In this document: positions 9,596 to 20,121 of the stretch, one piece after another | How positions within the stretch are numbered: position 1 is the stretch's first letter | Layout of the letters: every line of letters begins with the position of its first letter | Origin: Citrobacter europaeus | GTDB lineage: Bacteria; Pseudomonadota; Gammaproteobacteria; Enterobacterales; Enterobacteriaceae | Length of the DNA stretch: 64,000 bases | Direction: 5' to 3' | Assembly: GCA_020099315.1 (NCBI GenBank) | Contig: CP083650.1 | Coordinates: 4,836,001 to 4,900,000 of the forward strand | Position numbers and translations under genes: made by a program | The notes under the pieces: generated by a model | Told to the model about the DNA's origin: nothing | Seen by the model: the letters and a program-made list of their open reading frames with translations, nothing else | Database searches by the model: none

Positions 9596-11440
9596 TTATT
9601 TTTCCGGAAACAATAACGCATCGCGTAATAAATGATCATTTCCCCGGCGACGCGTAAAACCAATGCGGTCAAAATATTCCAGAATCTGAATAGCCAATTT
9701 GCGCCCAACGTTCAGCCTGTCGCGGAAATCAGCCGCACAGGTCGATCCCCGTTCCTGATCCAGCTCGCGGATCATATTGGCAAAGGCCACAATCCGATCG
9801 TTACGGTAATAGCGATCTTTAACGATCGCGGTAATAATGCCTTGCTGTGCCGCTTGTCGTAACGCCACGCGCATCATCTGCTCATCCGTACCCGTCTGTT
9901 TTGCCAGATCGCGTACCCACCACGGCTCATCGCCAAAAAGCGGTTCTGCTTTTAGCCAGATTGCCTGCTGCTCATCGCTGAAACCCGCCTTGTGATCCGG
10001 CAAATGCAGCCAGCCATGATGGCTATGGATGGCACCACTCTCGCGCATCTTTTCAATCAGCAGCAAGACCAGCGCTTCGTCTTCCATCGGCAAAGCCATA
10101 CGCCGCAGACGTTCGCGTCCAGGCCCTGGCTCATCACGGTGCTGTTCGTGGTAGGTCGCCAGCGTATCGAGGACTTTTCGCTGCCAGCGCGCCGCAACGG
10201 GAGCATTCAACAGGCTGTATCCCGCCTGAATAAAACCATGTTGCTCAATCAACGGACGCATCCCGTTGCCGTTGAGCTGGCGCGCCCAGGCGAAATCAGG
10301 AATATTCACCGCCCCACGCGTCAGATGCAGCGCCAGGGCGTCGCCGTCACTCTGCGCCTTTTCCAGCGCCGACAGCCACTGCAGATATTCCGGCTTACGT
10401 TTCCCGCGACGCGGCGGATTGAGCGTTACCACGCGCGCACCTGCTAGCGTCGTGCGGGCAGAAATATCGCGCAGCACCAGACGGTCGTTATCAGCAAGCC
10501 AGAGCGGTGTATCAAACACCAGTTCCGCCAGCGTTCCTTCAAGCAGCGAGATTCGCCCGGTTACATGACTGGCCGCGTGGTGAATATGCAGCGGTTGCCA
10601 CTGCATCAGCGGCGCGGCATGTTCTAAAGAAACAATTACGCGGGTAAAAGCCTCCGGCGGCGCATCGGAAAGTAGCCAGTCGCCGCGGTTAAGTTCTTCT
10701 TTTTGCGCATCGCCGGCAATATTCAGCGCGATACGTTGCCCCGCCTGCGCGCGTTCGGTGGCCTGATTTTGCGCATGCAGGCTACGTACGCGCATCGGTT
10801 TGTTGACGCCCGTGAGCCACAGCGTGTCACCGATATTCACTTCACCGCTAAGCGCCGTCCCGGTCACCACCAGCCCCGCGCCTTTGACCGTAAAGGCACG
10901 GTCAATCGCCAGGCGAAAGCTGCGATCGCAGGCATGCTCGCGCGACGTTAATTGCAGCAAATGCTCGCGCAGTTCTTCAATCCCACGACCTTCACTGGCG
11001 GCCGTCACGAACAGAACCGCACCGGCGAAACCATAATTCTCAAGCGTGGTGTGCACCTCGGCACGTACCGCGTTGATGCGATCCTCATCCACGCGGTCGG
11101 CTTTCGTGAGCGCCACGGTGATCTGCGGATTACCCGTCAGTTGCAAAATTTGCAAATGCTCACGCGTTTGCGCCATCACGCCATCATCACACGCCACCAC
11201 CAGCAGCGCGTGGTCAATCCCGCCGACACCTGCCAACATGTTGGACAAAAACTTTTCGTGTCCCGGAACATCGATAAATCCCAGTATCCGTCCGTCCGGC
11301 TGCGGCCAGTAGGCATAGCCGAGATCGATGGTCATGCCGCGCTTTTTTTCTTCCGGCAGACGGTCGGCATTCACGCCGGTAATCGCCTGTAATAACGTTG
11401 TTTTTCCGTGGTCAACGTGTCCGGCGGTTGCAATAATCAT
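9596..11440 (-). CDS. selB: Selenocysteine-specific elongation factor SelB
   Basis: 614 residues, full length. It delivers Sec-tRNA to UGA codons at the ribosome by binding the SECIS hairpin of the mRNA. The G domain has GHVDHGKT (7-14), DVPGHEKF and the TKAD guanine-specificity loop; the C-terminal third holds the four winged-helix domains that bind SECIS. The start overlaps the selA stop by 4 bp (ATGA), showing translational coupling. The strong hairpin downstream ends the unit. The gene implies that the genome encodes selenoproteins such as formate dehydrogenases. Confidence 0.98.
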   Translation of the reverse strand: MIIATAGHVDHGKTTLLQAITGVNADRLPEEKKRGMTIDLGYAYWPQPDGRILGFIDVPGHEKFLSNMLAGVGGIDHALLVVACDDGVMAQTREHLQILQLTGNPQITVALTKADRVDEDRINAVRAEVHTTLENYGFAGAVLFVTAASEGRGIEELREHLLQLTSREHACDRSFRLAIDRAFTVKGAGLVVTGTALSGEVNIGDTLWLTGVNKPMRVRSLHAQNQATERAQAGQRIALNIAGDAQKEELNRGDWLLSDAPPEAFTRVIVSLEHAAPLMQWQPLHIHHAASHVTGRISLLEGTLAELVFDTPLWLADNDRLVLRDISARTTLAGARVVTLNPPRRGKRKPEYLQWLSALEKAQSDGDALALHLTRGAVNIPDFAWARQLNGNGMRPLIEQHGFIQAGYSLLNAPVAARWQRKVLDTLATYHEQHRDEPGPGRERLRRMALPMEDEALVLLLIEKMRESGAIHSHHGWLHLPDHKAGFSDEQQAIWLKAEPLFGDEPWWVRDLAKQTGTDEQMMRVALRQAAQQGIITAIVKDRYYRNDRIVAFANMIRELDQERGSTCAADFRDRLNVGRKLAIQILEYFDRIGFTRRRGNDHLLRDALLFPEK

Positions 11441-12828
11441 TTCAGCATCATCTCCATAAACCGGGTCTCGTCTTCAAGGCAGCGCAGATCCAGCCACATG
11501 CGACCATCATAAATTCGCCCAATGATCGGCACGGGCAACGTACGCCAGCGAGCGGCCAGCGCTTCAAGGCGGCTACCGCGCCCGTCGTGGGGGGTAAAGG
11601 TTAATGCCGCGCTGGGCAGCCTATCAACAGGTAGCGAGCCGCTGCCAATCTGCGACAGGCAAGGCATCACATTCAGGGCGAATTCGTCGCCGTAATGCTC
11701 AGCAAGCCGTGCCTGTAATTGTTGGGCCTGCGCATGGACAGCCTCTTGCGAACGGGTGAGCTGGCGTAGCGTCGGCAGCTTCGTCGCCAATGCTTCCGGG
11801 TGCAGATAAAGCCGCAGCGTCGCTTCCAGCGCAGCCAACGTCATTTTATCAGCCCGTAATGCACGTTTCAGCGGATGGCTCTGTAAGCGAGCGATCATCT
11901 CTTTTTTACCGACGATGATCCCGGCCTGCGGCCCGCCCAGTAATTTATCGCCAGAAAAGCTCACCAGACTGACGCCAGCGGCAATCAGTTGCTGCGGCAT
12001 CGGCTCCTGCGGCAGTCCATACTGGCTGAGATCGACCAGCGAGCCACTGCCGAGATCCGCCACCACCGGTACATCCAGCTCCTTACCAATAGCGGCCAGC
12101 TCAGCCTCACCCACCGACTTCGTAAAGCCTTCGATGCTGTAATTACTGGTATGCACCTTCATCAGCAGCCCGGTGTTTTCATTCACCGCCTGACGGTAAT
12201 CCTTCGCATGGGTCCGGTTGGTGGTACCCACTTCACGCAGCATACATCCGGCCTGGCACATAACGTCCGGAATACGAAACGCGCCGCCAATTTCTACCAG
12301 TTCGCCGCGTGAAACGACCACCTCTTTGCCGTTAGCCGTGGCGGCCAACATCAGTAAAACCGCTGCTGCATTGTTATTAACGATACAGGCGTCTTCCGCC
12401 CCCGTCAGACGGCAGAGTAAATCCGCCAGGGCCCGATCCCGATGTCCACGCCCGGCATCATCCAGGCTGTATTCCAGCGTCACCGGCGTGCGCATCGCCT
12501 GCACCACCGCCTCGATCGCTTCTTCTGCCTGCGACGCGCGACCAAGGTTGGTGTGCAGCACCGTGCCGGTCAGGTTAATCACCGGACGCAGCGCGCTTTG
12601 CGATTCTCGTTCCAGCCGGGCGCTGGCTTCTTGCGCCCAGTCCTCACACCATGCCGGGAGCGCGTGCGTGTCGCGGATGGCTTCTCTGGCTTCGTCGAGC
12701 ATATGACGCAGCAGGTCAACCACTCGGGTATGACCGTGAGACTCACGTAAGGCTGGGAAGGCGCTATCGCGCAATAAACGATCGATAGCGGGAAGCTGGC
12801 TGTAGAGTGAACGCATGTCGGTTGTCAT
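11437..12828 (-). CDS. selA: L-seryl-tRNA(Sec) selenium transferase SelA
   Basis: 463 residues, the E. coli length. A PLP enzyme that converts Ser-tRNA(Sec) to Sec-tRNA(Sec) with selenophosphate. The PLP lysine lies in [14 protein letters not shown] (about residue 295). Also visible is [15 protein letters not shown] near residue 85, typical of SelA. First gene of selA-selB. The 225 bp upstream hold an ERIC copy and a small hairpin repeat, so its promoter lies in repeat-rich DNA. Confidence 0.98.
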   Translation of the reverse strand: MTTDMRSLYSQLPAIDRLLRDSAFPALRESHGHTRVVDLLRHMLDEAREAIRDTHALPAWCEDWAQEASARLERESQSALRPVINLTGTVLHTNLGRASQAEEAIEAVVQAMRTPVTLEYSLDDAGRGHRDRALADLLCRLTGAEDACIVNNNAAAVLLMLAATANGKEVVVSRGELVEIGGAFRIPDVMCQAGCMLREVGTTNRTHAKDYRQAVNENTGLLMKVHTSNYSIEGFTKSVGEAELAAIGKELDVPVVADLGSGSLVDLSQYGLPQEPMPQQLIAAGVSLVSFSGDKLLGGPQAGIIVGKKEMIARLQSHPLKRALRADKMTLAALEATLRLYLHPEALATKLPTLRQLTRSQEAVHAQAQQLQARLAEHYGDEFALNVMPCLSQIGSGSLPVDRLPSAALTFTPHDGRGSRLEALAARWRTLPVPIIGRIYDGRMWLDLRCLEDETRFMEMMLK

Positions 12829-12849
12829 GAAAGGGCCTGGCTGTTGGTG

Positions 12850-12871
12850 GCCCTCTCCACCGTGGAGAGGG
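12850..12871. repeat. CTCTCC/GGAGAG hairpin module, copy 1
   Basis: An inverted repeat CCTCTCCACC-GTGGAGAGGG adjoined by ATATCGATAT. The same module recurs inverted at 17814-17837. Each copy lies beside an ERIC element. It is just upstream of selA on the minus strand. Confidence 0.6.
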
Positions 12872-12931
12872 ATATCGATATAGGAAGGATTGTACCGTGA
12901 CTTTGCTCAGGCGGACATACATACACAAAAT

Positions 12932-13040
12932 CATTCAAGATGCATCGAGGCGTCAAGAGAATGAGTCCCCAGGAGCGTACGAATAGTACGTAACTGGGGC
13001 GAAGAAACGCTGCCAACAAAGAGGCAGCTTGAAGGATGAA
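12932..13040 (+). repeat. ERIC element, diverged, between selA and yibF
   Basis: About 109 bp with outer arms ATTCAAG...CTTGAAGGATG and the ERIC core GAGTCCCCAGGAGCGTACG ... GTACGTAACTGGGGCG. Several mismatches to the consensus indicate an old copy. Confidence 0.85.
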
Positions 13041-13053
13041 GTGTAAATGTGCA

Positions 13054-13662
13054 TCAAGCCTTTGGCGGTTCTGTACGGGCAAAACTTTCGCGTTGAAAGA
13101 GCGTTTCCACCAGTTTGACCAGGCGCGGGCGATCAACACACCAGCCGGGCGCGACCCGACGGAAATTGAGATAGCCGACAGCGCAGGCAATCGCAATGGT
13201 TGCCAGGTTAACCGTATCCGTTTTCAGCGTACCGTCCGTCAGATAGCCCTCCAGCATATCCAGACTACGGGTAATCTTTTCCCGCTGGCGTAACAGTTCC
13301 GTTTCTGACTGCTGCGCGGCGGGGCGAGCCTGCTCACGCACCGAGACTAAACCCGCATCCATAATGCCGTCTGCCAGCGCTTCCAACTGGCGTACCTTCA
13401 GCGCCGCCAGCGGTTCACGCGGCAGCATAGCTGGCGCAATATCCAGCAGCTCGATATATTCCGCAATGATCGGGGAGTCAAACCAGTACTCGCCCTCATC
13501 GGTGACCAGCGCGGGCACTTTTCCTAGCGGGTTATAGCGCGCCACGCCGCTATCCGCGTTATAGGGGAGTTCATTCACAAATTCGAAGGTGATGCCCTTT
13601 TCCAGTAACAGAATAGAAATTTTACGCACAAAAGGGCTGGTATAGCTGCCGATGAGTTTCAT
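13054..13662 (-). CDS. yibF: Glutathione S-transferase-like protein YibF
   Basis: 202 residues, the E. coli YibF length. The N-terminal thioredoxin-like domain begins [19 protein letters not shown] and contains the glutathione-contact cis-proline motif GKVPALV and the [10 protein letters not shown] segment. The C-terminal part is helical, as in bacterial GSTs. Physiological substrate unknown. It lies between the selA-side ERIC and yibH, all on the minus strand, with 70 bp to the yibH stop. Confidence 0.94.
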   Translation of the reverse strand: MKLIGSYTSPFVRKISILLLEKGITFEFVNELPYNADSGVARYNPLGKVPALVTDEGEYWFDSPIIAEYIELLDIAPAMLPREPLAALKVRQLEALADGIMDAGLVSVREQARPAAQQSETELLRQREKITRSLDMLEGYLTDGTLKTDTVNLATIAIACAVGYLNFRRVAPGWCVDRPRLVKLVETLFQRESFARTEPPKA

Positions 13663-13732
13663 GCCGGGTCCTTTTTGCCAACAAAAATATCAGTATGGCT
13701 CAGGTCGCCGTAAATGGCAGGTGATGACGATC

Positions 13733-14869
13733 TCAATGATCCAAATAAAGGTAATGCATCCAACTGGTCATGCGCAGCAACACTTTACGCATCACCGACA
13801 CGTGGGCGAAATGGTCAGAATAGACCGCCACCTGGGCATAGATACCGTCCGGCAACGCATCTACATCGGCATTAGGATCCAGTTCAATCGTGGCCAGCAC
13901 CCCATCGGTACCCGGCACCACCGTTAAGGATTGTAATGCCCCCTGGGCCTGATAAGAACCGCCCGGCACAACCGGCAGAATGGAGGTCAACTTAGCGGAG
14001 AAAACCTGACCTGGTAGCGCATTAAACACCACTTCCGCTTCATCGCCCGGTTTCAGGCGCAACAGCGAGTTCTGGCGGAATTGCGCCACGATTTGTCGTT
14101 TCTGTTCCGGAATAAACACCATCACCGGGCGCAGAGGCAGCGCGGCAGCGTAGGTCCCAGGACGAATAAGCACCTGCGTAACATAGCCGTTGCTGGGGGC
14201 ACGGACGATAGTCTGCTCAAGATTGTATTTGGCTTCAGCGAGCTGAGCGCGCAGAGACGCAACCTGAGATTGCTCCCCGTTGACCATACTGTCTAACTGG
14301 CTTTGAATCTGTGTCTGTTCCGCAACCGATCCTTTGACCAGCGCATCCTGGGCCAGATAGTTTTGCCGGGCGTTGTCGATATCGCTTTCAGAGAATGGGT
14401 TTACCCTCGCCTGGCTGCCCTTCAAATAGCGTTGATAATCCTTATACAGGCGGTCACGTTCCGCAGACACGCGGGTGGTATTAGCGACCGCTTCCGACAG
14501 CTGTGCTTTCAGATTGTCGATATTATGCGTCGCGGTCACCAGGTCTGCCTGAAGTCTGTCAACCCGCGCCTGATAACGCACAGGATCGAGTTTAAATAAC
14601 ACCTCGCCTTTTTTAATCAGTTGATTATTTTTATCTGTCACCTCACTAACAATTCCCGTGACCTGCGGGGTAACAGGAATTGAAATAACCGCTTTTTGCG
14701 CCGTAAAGGTATACGGGTGGTTATAGTTCATTAATAAAATGAGTCCCGCCACAATAAACACGCCGCCTAATGCAGCGGTTGCAAGCGTCCATTGGTTGAC
14801 CGGAATACGGAATATTTTAAAAATGGCCCAGGCGAATGCCACGTAGGTCAGGACAATCAACAGATCCAT
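13733..14869 (-). CDS. yibH: HlyD-family membrane fusion protein YibH
   Basis: 378 residues, same length and domain order as YiaV in this window: two N-terminal membrane helices, lipoyl-like hairpin ([12 protein letters not shown] ... [12 protein letters not shown]), Gln-rich coiled coil, beta-barrel and an identical-style C-terminus ending in HYLYLDH. It is co-transcribed with yibI, 2 bp upstream. Probably a periplasmic adaptor whose inner-membrane partner is YibI or an unlinked transporter. Substrate unknown. Confidence 0.92.
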   Translation of the reverse strand: MDLLIVLTYVAFAWAIFKIFRIPVNQWTLATAALGGVFIVAGLILLMNYNHPYTFTAQKAVISIPVTPQVTGIVSEVTDKNNQLIKKGEVLFKLDPVRYQARVDRLQADLVTATHNIDNLKAQLSEAVANTTRVSAERDRLYKDYQRYLKGSQARVNPFSESDIDNARQNYLAQDALVKGSVAEQTQIQSQLDSMVNGEQSQVASLRAQLAEAKYNLEQTIVRAPSNGYVTQVLIRPGTYAAALPLRPVMVFIPEQKRQIVAQFRQNSLLRLKPGDEAEVVFNALPGQVFSAKLTSILPVVPGGSYQAQGALQSLTVVPGTDGVLATIELDPNADVDALPDGIYAQVAVYSDHFAHVSVMRKVLLRMTSWMHYLYLDH

Positions 14870-14871
14870 GA

Positions 14872-15234
14872 TTAAATCTCCGGAAAGGTGGAGTTATCGG
14901 TTTTATTCTCCCCATCCAGTCTTTTTTCCAACTGGCTGATGCGCGCTGCCAGCGCAGCAATCTCGGGGTCTGGATCCTTTCCAGTCGACGTGATGTGTGA
15001 CTGCATGCCCCAGCCACGCTCAGGCTGGTAGAGCGTCGCCCAAATCCACAGGAATGGCCAAATAACATGCAATGTAAAAAGACTCACCCATCCCGCCGTG
15101 TGGATGGCATCGGCATGAGGATGGTTGCGCTTCTTAGCCATGTTATATGGGATATCGTGGATGGCGATGATTCCATAAAACAGCACCAGAAATACGAAGA
15201 TCAGCACGCCCAACGCGAAATAATTAAGAAACAT
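14872..15234 (-). CDS. yibI: DUF3302 inner membrane protein YibI
   Basis: 120 residues with two membrane segments and the DUF3302 loop [12 protein letters not shown], paralogous to YiaW. GAGGCAGGT precedes the ATG. First gene of yibI-yibH. It is divergent from mtlA across 530 bp that carry the mannitol promoter. Function unknown. Confidence 0.92.
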   Translation of the reverse strand: MFLNYFALGVLIFVFLVLFYGIIAIHDIPYNMAKKRNHPHADAIHTAGWVSLFTLHVIWPFLWIWATLYQPERGWGMQSHITSTGKDPDPEIAALAARISQLEKRLDGENKTDNSTFPEI

Positions 15235-15403
15235 ACCTGCCTCGAATTCACGCTAATTAGAGTTTTTTTATGCCGGCAGCCGTATGCACCCAGGCTGATG
15301 TTTTGAACATAACTGCAGTTTGGGGTTTTCGCCACACCACAAAAAAAATATTTTTTCTGGTGAGAAGTTGCTTTCTTTTGCAATAAAAATGTCGGGGGTA
15401 GAA

Positions 15404-15506
15404 CCTGCTGTAGATCACATCCGGGCAAATGCAGATAAAAATACTTTGCGATCTACATCACAAAGATTCAACAAACAGCAAAAGCAAAAATGTGAATCAG
15501 TTCACA
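15404..15506 (+). promoter_or_regulatory. Upstream CRP sites of the mtl operon
   Basis: One perfect and two weaker CRP sites by the TGTGA-N6-TCACA rule: 15491-15506 (TGTGAATCAGTTCACA, both half-sites perfect), 15447-15462 (TGCGATCTACATCACA, one mismatch) and a half-site TCACA at 15415-15419. Together with two sites nearer the gene this gives five, the number reported for the E. coli mtlA promoter. Confidence 0.8.
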
Positions 15507-15563
15507 TTTACCCCTCGTTTTTGGCGAATTCGGATCCAGTGATGTTTTTTTGTACTGGTATTT

Positions 15564-15623
15564 TGTGATTAAGGTCACATTAACTAGCGCCCCACACCCT
15601 ATATTTACGTGACGGAAGTCACA
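15564..15623 (+). promoter_or_regulatory. mtlADR promoter with class II CRP site
   Basis: A perfect CRP site TGTGATTAAGGTCACA lies at 15564-15579. A -10 box TATATT lies at 15600-15605, giving a start near 15612 and a CRP centre near -41, as in class II activation. A further CRP-like site at 15608-15623 (CGTGACGGAAGTCACA) overlaps the start point. The leader to the mtlA ATG is about 150 nt. Confidence 0.8.
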
Positions 15624-15764
15624 CAAAAGGGCGTCGACTGGACAGTTGAACGATTCAGTGCCAGATTTCGCAGTATCTACAGGGTCCGGCTACCTCCTGC
15701 CGCTACATTAACAAACCTCGGGCTTTCAGCCTGCGCGATAGCAAACATAAGAAGGGGTGTTTTT

Positions 15765-17681
15765 ATGTCATCCGATATTAAGATCAAGGTGCAAAGCTTT
15801 GGTCGATTCCTCAGCAACATGGTGATGCCAAATATCGGCGCGTTTATCGCGTGGGGTATTATCACCGCATTATTCATTCCGACAGGGTGGTTGCCGAACG
15901 AAACGCTGGCGAAGCTTGTCGGCCCAATGATCACCTATCTGCTGCCGCTACTGATCGGTTATACCGGTGGTAAGCTGGTTGGCGGCGAGCGTGGCGGCGT
16001 GGTTGGTGCTATCACCACCATGGGCGTTATCGTCGGTGCTGATATGCCAATGTTCCTCGGCGCGATGATCGCAGGTCCGCTGGGCGGCTGGGCTATCAAA
16101 CATTTCGACAACTGGGTAGACGGTAAGATCAAGTCCGGTTTTGAGATGCTGGTGAATAACTTCTCCGCAGGCATCATCGGGATGATCCTCGCCATTCTGG
16201 CATTCCTTGGCATTGGCCCATTGGTTGAAGCACTGTCCAAAATCCTGGCGGCAGGCGTTAACTTCATGGTTGTCCATGACATGCTGCCGCTGGCGTCTAT
16301 CTTCGTTGAACCGGCGAAAATCCTGTTCCTCAATAACGCCATCAACCACGGTATTTTCTCACCGCTGGGTATTCAGCAATCCCATGAGATGGGCAAATCC
16401 ATCTTCTTCCTGATTGAAGCTAACCCGGGTCCGGGTATGGGCGTCCTGCTGGCATACATGTTCTTCGGTCGCGGCAGCGCTAAGCAGTCTGCGGGCGGCG
16501 CGGCAATCATTCACTTCCTGGGTGGTATCCACGAAATTTACTTCCCGTACGTGCTGATGAACCCACGTCTGATCCTGGCCGTTATCCTCGGCGGTATGAC
16601 TGGCGTATTTACCCTGACTATCCTGAACGGCGGTCTGGTTTCTCCGGCCTCTCCGGGTTCTATCCTGGCCGTGCTGGCAATGACGCCGAAGGGGGCTTAC
16701 TTCGCTAACATCGCCGCTATCTGTGCAGCAATGGCGGTCTCCTTTGTAGTCTCAGCCATTCTGCTGAAAACCAGCAAAGTGAAAGAAGATGATGACATTG
16801 ATGCTGCCACACGTCGTATGCACGACATGAAAGCGGAATCTAAAGGCGCATCTCCGCTGGCGGCTGGCGACGTGACTAACGACCTGAGCCATGTGCGTAA
16901 AATCATCGTTGCCTGCGATGCCGGTATGGGTTCCAGCGCCATGGGTGCGGGCGTACTGCGTAAGAAAGTGCAGGATGCCGGTCTGTCTCAGATTTCTGTC
17001 ACCAACAGCGCGATTAACAATCTGCCGCCGGATGTGGATCTGGTCATTACCCACCGTGACCTGACCGAACGTGCGATGCGCCAGGTGCCTCAGGCACAGC
17101 ACATTTCGCTGACCAACTTCCTCGACAGCGGTCTGTACTCCAGCCTGACCGAACGTCTGGTTGCGGCACAGCGCCACAACGTGAATGAAGTGAAAGTCCG
17201 CGATCACCTGAAAGACAGCTTTGAAGAGGGTGATACCCACCTGTTCAAGCTGGGTGCGGAGAATATCTTCCTTGGCCGTAAAGCCACTAACAAAGAAGAA
17301 GCGATTCGCTTTGCCGGCGAGCAACTGGTGAAAGGTGGTTACGTTGAGCCAGAATACGTTGAGGCGATGCTGGACCGTGAAAAACTGACCCCGACTTACC
17401 TCGGCGAGTCCATCGCAGTACCGCACGGTACGGTTGAAGCCAAAGACCGCGTGCTGAAAACCGGTGTGGTGTTCTGCCAATACCCGGAAGGCGTTCGCTT
17501 CGGTGAAGAAGAAGACGATATTGCCCGCCTGGTTATTGGTATCGCAGCACGTAACAACGAGCACATCCAGGTGATTACCAGCCTGACCAACGCTCTGGAT
17601 GATGAATCTGTGATCGAACGTCTGGCCCATACCACCAGCGTGGATGAAGTTCTGGAATTGCTGGCGGGTAAAAAAGCTTAA
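15765..17681 (+). CDS. mtlA: Mannitol-specific PTS enzyme IICBA
   Basis: 638 residues from ATG 15765; the frame is open back to 15609 but AAGAAGGGG and homology to E. coli MtlA (637 aa) fix the start. The IIC membrane domain fills about 1-345. The IIB domain has its phosphocysteine in VACDAGMGSSAMG (near 384). The IIA domain has its phosphohistidine in IAVPHGTVEAKD (near 555). It imports and phosphorylates mannitol to mannitol-1-phosphate in the inner membrane. First gene of mtlADR, induced through CRP and repressed by MtlR. Confidence 0.98.
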   Translation: MSSDIKIKVQSFGRFLSNMVMPNIGAFIAWGIITALFIPTGWLPNETLAKLVGPMITYLLPLLIGYTGGKLVGGERGGVVGAITTMGVIVGADMPMFLGAMIAGPLGGWAIKHFDNWVDGKIKSGFEMLVNNFSAGIIGMILAILAFLGIGPLVEALSKILAAGVNFMVVHDMLPLASIFVEPAKILFLNNAINHGIFSPLGIQQSHEMGKSIFFLIEANPGPGMGVLLAYMFFGRGSAKQSAGGAAIIHFLGGIHEIYFPYVLMNPRLILAVILGGMTGVFTLTILNGGLVSPASPGSILAVLAMTPKGAYFANIAAICAAMAVSFVVSAILLKTSKVKEDDDIDAATRRMHDMKAESKGASPLAAGDVTNDLSHVRKIIVACDAGMGSSAMGAGVLRKKVQDAGLSQISVTNSAINNLPPDVDLVITHRDLTERAMRQVPQAQHISLTNFLDSGLYSSLTERLVAAQRHNVNEVKVRDHLKDSFEEGDTHLFKLGAENIFLGRKATNKEEAIRFAGEQLVKGGYVEPEYVEAMLDREKLTPTYLGESIAVPHGTVEAKDRVLKTGVVFCQYPEGVRFGEEEDDIARLVIGIAARNNEHIQVITSLTNALDDESVIERLAHTTSVDEVLELLAGKKA

Positions 17682-17702
17682 CGCTTAAGTATCTCCAAAA
17701 TA

Positions 17703-17810
17703 GTTCGAGCTGCAGGAAGGCGGCAACGCAGTGAATCCCCAGGAGCGTACATAAGTACGTGACTGGGGTGAGCGAGGAGAGCCAACGCATCTGCAGTTCG
17801 AAATATGAAG
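17703..17810 (+). repeat. ERIC element inside the mtl operon
   Basis: A full copy: outer arms TTCGAGCTGCAG...CTGCAGTTCGAA and core GTGAATCCCCAGGAGCGTAC then AAGTACGTGACTGGGGTGAG, matching the classic ERIC primer regions. It lies in the mtlA-mtlD gap, so it is transcribed as part of the operon. Confidence 0.92.
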
Positions 17811-17813
17811 GCG

Positions 17814-17837
17814 ATATCCTCTCCCTTGTGGAGAGGG
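17814..17837. repeat. CTCTCC/GGAGAG hairpin module, copy 2
   Basis: ATATCCTCTCCC-TTGT-GGAGAGGG is an inverted copy of the module at 12850-12871, again next to an ERIC element. It is followed by GTTAGGTTGAGGGG and CCCTCACCCCAGCCC, a second pairing arm set in the mtlD leader. Confidence 0.6.
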
Positions 17838-17911
17838 TTAGGTTGAGGGGAAATCTATACAGTCCCTCACCCCAGCCCTCTTGGGTAAAAACATTAATGA
17901 AGGTTAATACT

Positions 17912-19060
17912 ATGAAAGCATTACATTTTGGCGCAGGTAATATCGGTCGTGGCTTTATCGGCAAATTGCTGGCGGACGCGGGGATACAGCTGACGTTCGC
18001 GGATGTAAACCAGGTCGTGCTCGATGCCCTGAATGCCCGTCATAGCTATCAGGTTCATGTGGTGGGTGAAAACGAGCAGGTTGATACCGTCTCCGGCGTC
18101 AACGCCGTGAGCAGCATCGGCGATGATGTCGTCGACCTGATTGCCCATGTAGATTTAGTCACTACCGCCGTCGGTCCGGTCGTGCTTGAGCGCATCGCTC
18201 CGGCCATCGCCAAAGGGCTGGTTAAACGCAAGGCACAGGGCATAGCTACTCCGCAAAATATCATCGCCTGTGAAAACATGGTGCGCGGAACGACCCAGTT
18301 GAAAGGCCATGTAATGAACGCGCTGGCAGATGAAGACAAAGCCTGGGTTGAAGAACATGTTGGCTTCGTCGATTCCGCCGTGGACCGTATTGTTCCTCCT
18401 TCAGCCTCTGCGACCAATGACCCGCTGGAAGTTACCGTTGAAACCTTCAGTGAGTGGATTGTCGACAAAACGCAGTTTAAAGGCGAATTGCCGAACATCC
18501 CGGGAATGGAATTAACTGATAACCTGATGGCATTTGTCGAACGTAAACTCTTCACGCTGAACACCGGGCATGCTATAACCGCGTACCTCGGAAAATTGAC
18601 CGGTCATCAGACCATCCGTGACGCGATTCTCGACGAGAAAATCCGCGCAGTGGTAAAAGGTGCGATGGAAGAGAGCGGCGCGGTACTGATCAAACGCTAT
18701 GGCTTTGATGCAGCAAAACATGCGGCATACATTCAGAAAATCCTCGGTCGCTTTGAAAACCCGTATCTGAAAGATGACGTTGAGCGCGTGGGTCGTCAGC
18801 CGCTGCGTAAGCTGAGCGCGGGCGATCGTCTGATTAAACCGCTGCTGGGCACGCTGGAGTATGCTCTGCCGCACGCCAATCTGGTCACCGGTATTGCCGC
18901 TGCAATGCACTATCGCAGTGAGGAGGATCCGCAGGCACAGGAACTGGCCGCGCTGATTGACGAAAAAGGTCCACAGGCCGCGCTGGCGCAGATCTCCGGC
19001 CTGGATGCCAACAGTGATGTGGTGGCGGAGGCGGTTAACGCATATAACGCGACCAAATGA
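17912..19060 (+). CDS. mtlD: Mannitol-1-phosphate 5-dehydrogenase
   Basis: 382 residues, the E. coli length. It oxidises mannitol-1-phosphate to fructose-6-phosphate with NAD+. The N-terminal Rossmann loop is [13 protein letters not shown] (5-17); the catalytic-domain lysine lies in [19 protein letters not shown] 17912 has GAAGG 9-13 bases upstream; the open frame from 17759 is read-through of the ERIC repeat and is rejected. 230 bp separate it from mtlA, containing ERIC and hairpin repeats. Confidence 0.98.
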   Translation: MKALHFGAGNIGRGFIGKLLADAGIQLTFADVNQVVLDALNARHSYQVHVVGENEQVDTVSGVNAVSSIGDDVVDLIAHVDLVTTAVGPVVLERIAPAIAKGLVKRKAQGIATPQNIIACENMVRGTTQLKGHVMNALADEDKAWVEEHVGFVDSAVDRIVPPSASATNDPLEVTVETFSEWIVDKTQFKGELPNIPGMELTDNLMAFVERKLFTLNTGHAITAYLGKLTGHQTIRDAILDEKIRAVVKGAMEESGAVLIKRYGFDAAKHAAYIQKILGRFENPYLKDDVERVGRQPLRKLSAGDRLIKPLLGTLEYALPHANLVTGIAAAMHYRSEEDPQAQELAALIDEKGPQAALAQISGLDANSDVVAEAVNAYNATK

Positions 19061-19647
19061 TAGAGAATGTGGCGCAGGTCAGCCTGCGCCCAAATGACAG
19101 ATTGTCAGATATGCAGGCAATAATGGAACAAACGCAGGCCTTTGAAAATCGTGTGCTTGAGCGTCTGAATGCTGGCAAAACCGTACGCAGCTTCCTCATC
19201 ACCGCCGTAGAACTGCTCACCGAGGCGGTGAATATTCTTGTGCTTCAGGTATTTCGCAAAGACGACTATGCGGTGAAATATGCTGTAGAACCGCTGCTTG
19301 ACGGCGATGGTCCGCTGGGCGATCTTTCCGTTCGCCTGAAGCTCATCTACGGTCTGGGCGTACTCAGCCGGCCGGAGTATGAAGACGCGGAGCTTCTGAT
19401 GGCGCTGCGGGAAGAGTTAAACCATGACGGCAATGAATATGCGTTCACCGACGACGAAATTCTTGGTCCGTTTGGCGAACTCCACTGCGTGACGGCACTC
19501 CCGCCGCCACCGCAGTTTGATACCTCAGACTCAGGTCTGCACGCGATGCAGATCCAGCGCTACCAGCAGATGGTGCGCTCCACGATGGTACTTTCCCTGA
19601 CCGAGCTGATTTCTAAAATCAGCTTAAAAAAAGCCTTTCAAAAATAA
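19057..19647 (+). CDS. mtlR: Mannitol operon repressor MtlR
   Basis: 196 residues, one more than the E. coli protein; only the first ~10 residues differ markedly. The all-helical MtlR/FumE fold is recognisable from [19 protein letters not shown] and [18 protein letters not shown]. It lacks an evident helix-turn-helix. It represses mtl expression; the mechanism is not clear from sequence. The start ATG overlaps the mtlD stop (ATGA), so it is translationally coupled. Confidence 0.95.
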   Translation: MIENVAQVSLRPNDRLSDMQAIMEQTQAFENRVLERLNAGKTVRSFLITAVELLTEAVNILVLQVFRKDDYAVKYAVEPLLDGDGPLGDLSVRLKLIYGLGVLSRPEYEDAELLMALREELNHDGNEYAFTDDEILGPFGELHCVTALPPPPQFDTSDSGLHAMQIQRYQQMVRSTMVLSLTELISKISLKKAFQK

Positions 19648-19659
19648 GATCCTGCAGGC

Positions 19660-19866
19660 TTACTTCTCTTCCTGCTGCGGTCGATAAAGCTGCCGATAGT
19701 ACGCCAGACGTTGCAGATACAGCTGCGCATTCTCCTGCGGTATTTCAGAAGGGACAACGTTGCGCGGTGGTGTTTTATTCAGATACTCGCGAAAAGCCTG
19801 GCTTGAAGCCATAAAATCGACCGTCTTATCAATAAGGACCGAAACGTTCTCACCTATTTTCGCCAT
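19660..19866 (-). CDS. yibT: Small conserved protein YibT
   Basis: 68 residues, close in length to E. coli YibT and in the same place, convergent with mtlR (12 bp apart) and divergent from yibL. Predicted helical, with [20 protein letters not shown] and a basic [10 protein letters not shown] tail. GGAGGGAAGAT precedes the ATG, a strong ribosome binding site. Function not recognised from sequence. Confidence 0.85.
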   Translation of the reverse strand: MAKIGENVSVLIDKTVDFMASSQAFREYLNKTPPRNVVPSEIPQENAQLYLQRLAYYRQLYRPQQEEK

Positions 19867-20121
19867 AATCTTCCCTCCTCCATGTATTAACCACGCTCAG
19901 CCTGCGCGGTTGATCATTTAAGTTTAGGATCGGTTGGGCAATTACATTGAGGAAAACGTGCTTCATTATGAACCCGCCAATAAAAAGCGCCATGGCCGAT
20001 CTTATCGCTTAAAATTCCTTATTAATCAAAATGGTAGTATTTTCATTAGCTGAATAATACTTGCGGCATTTGATTATTTATCTTCGATTAGTTGTGAATA
20101 ATCCCGCTCTGCGCGCATACT

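Noticed and set aside
16752..17630. 292-codon antisense frame across the IIBA part of mtlA
   Set aside because: Shadow of a highly expressed gene; no start signal or recognisable domain.
17759..17911. N-terminal extension of mtlD through the ERIC repeat
   Set aside because: The extra 51 codons translate repeat DNA; the ATG at 17912 has a ribosome binding site and matches the family start.
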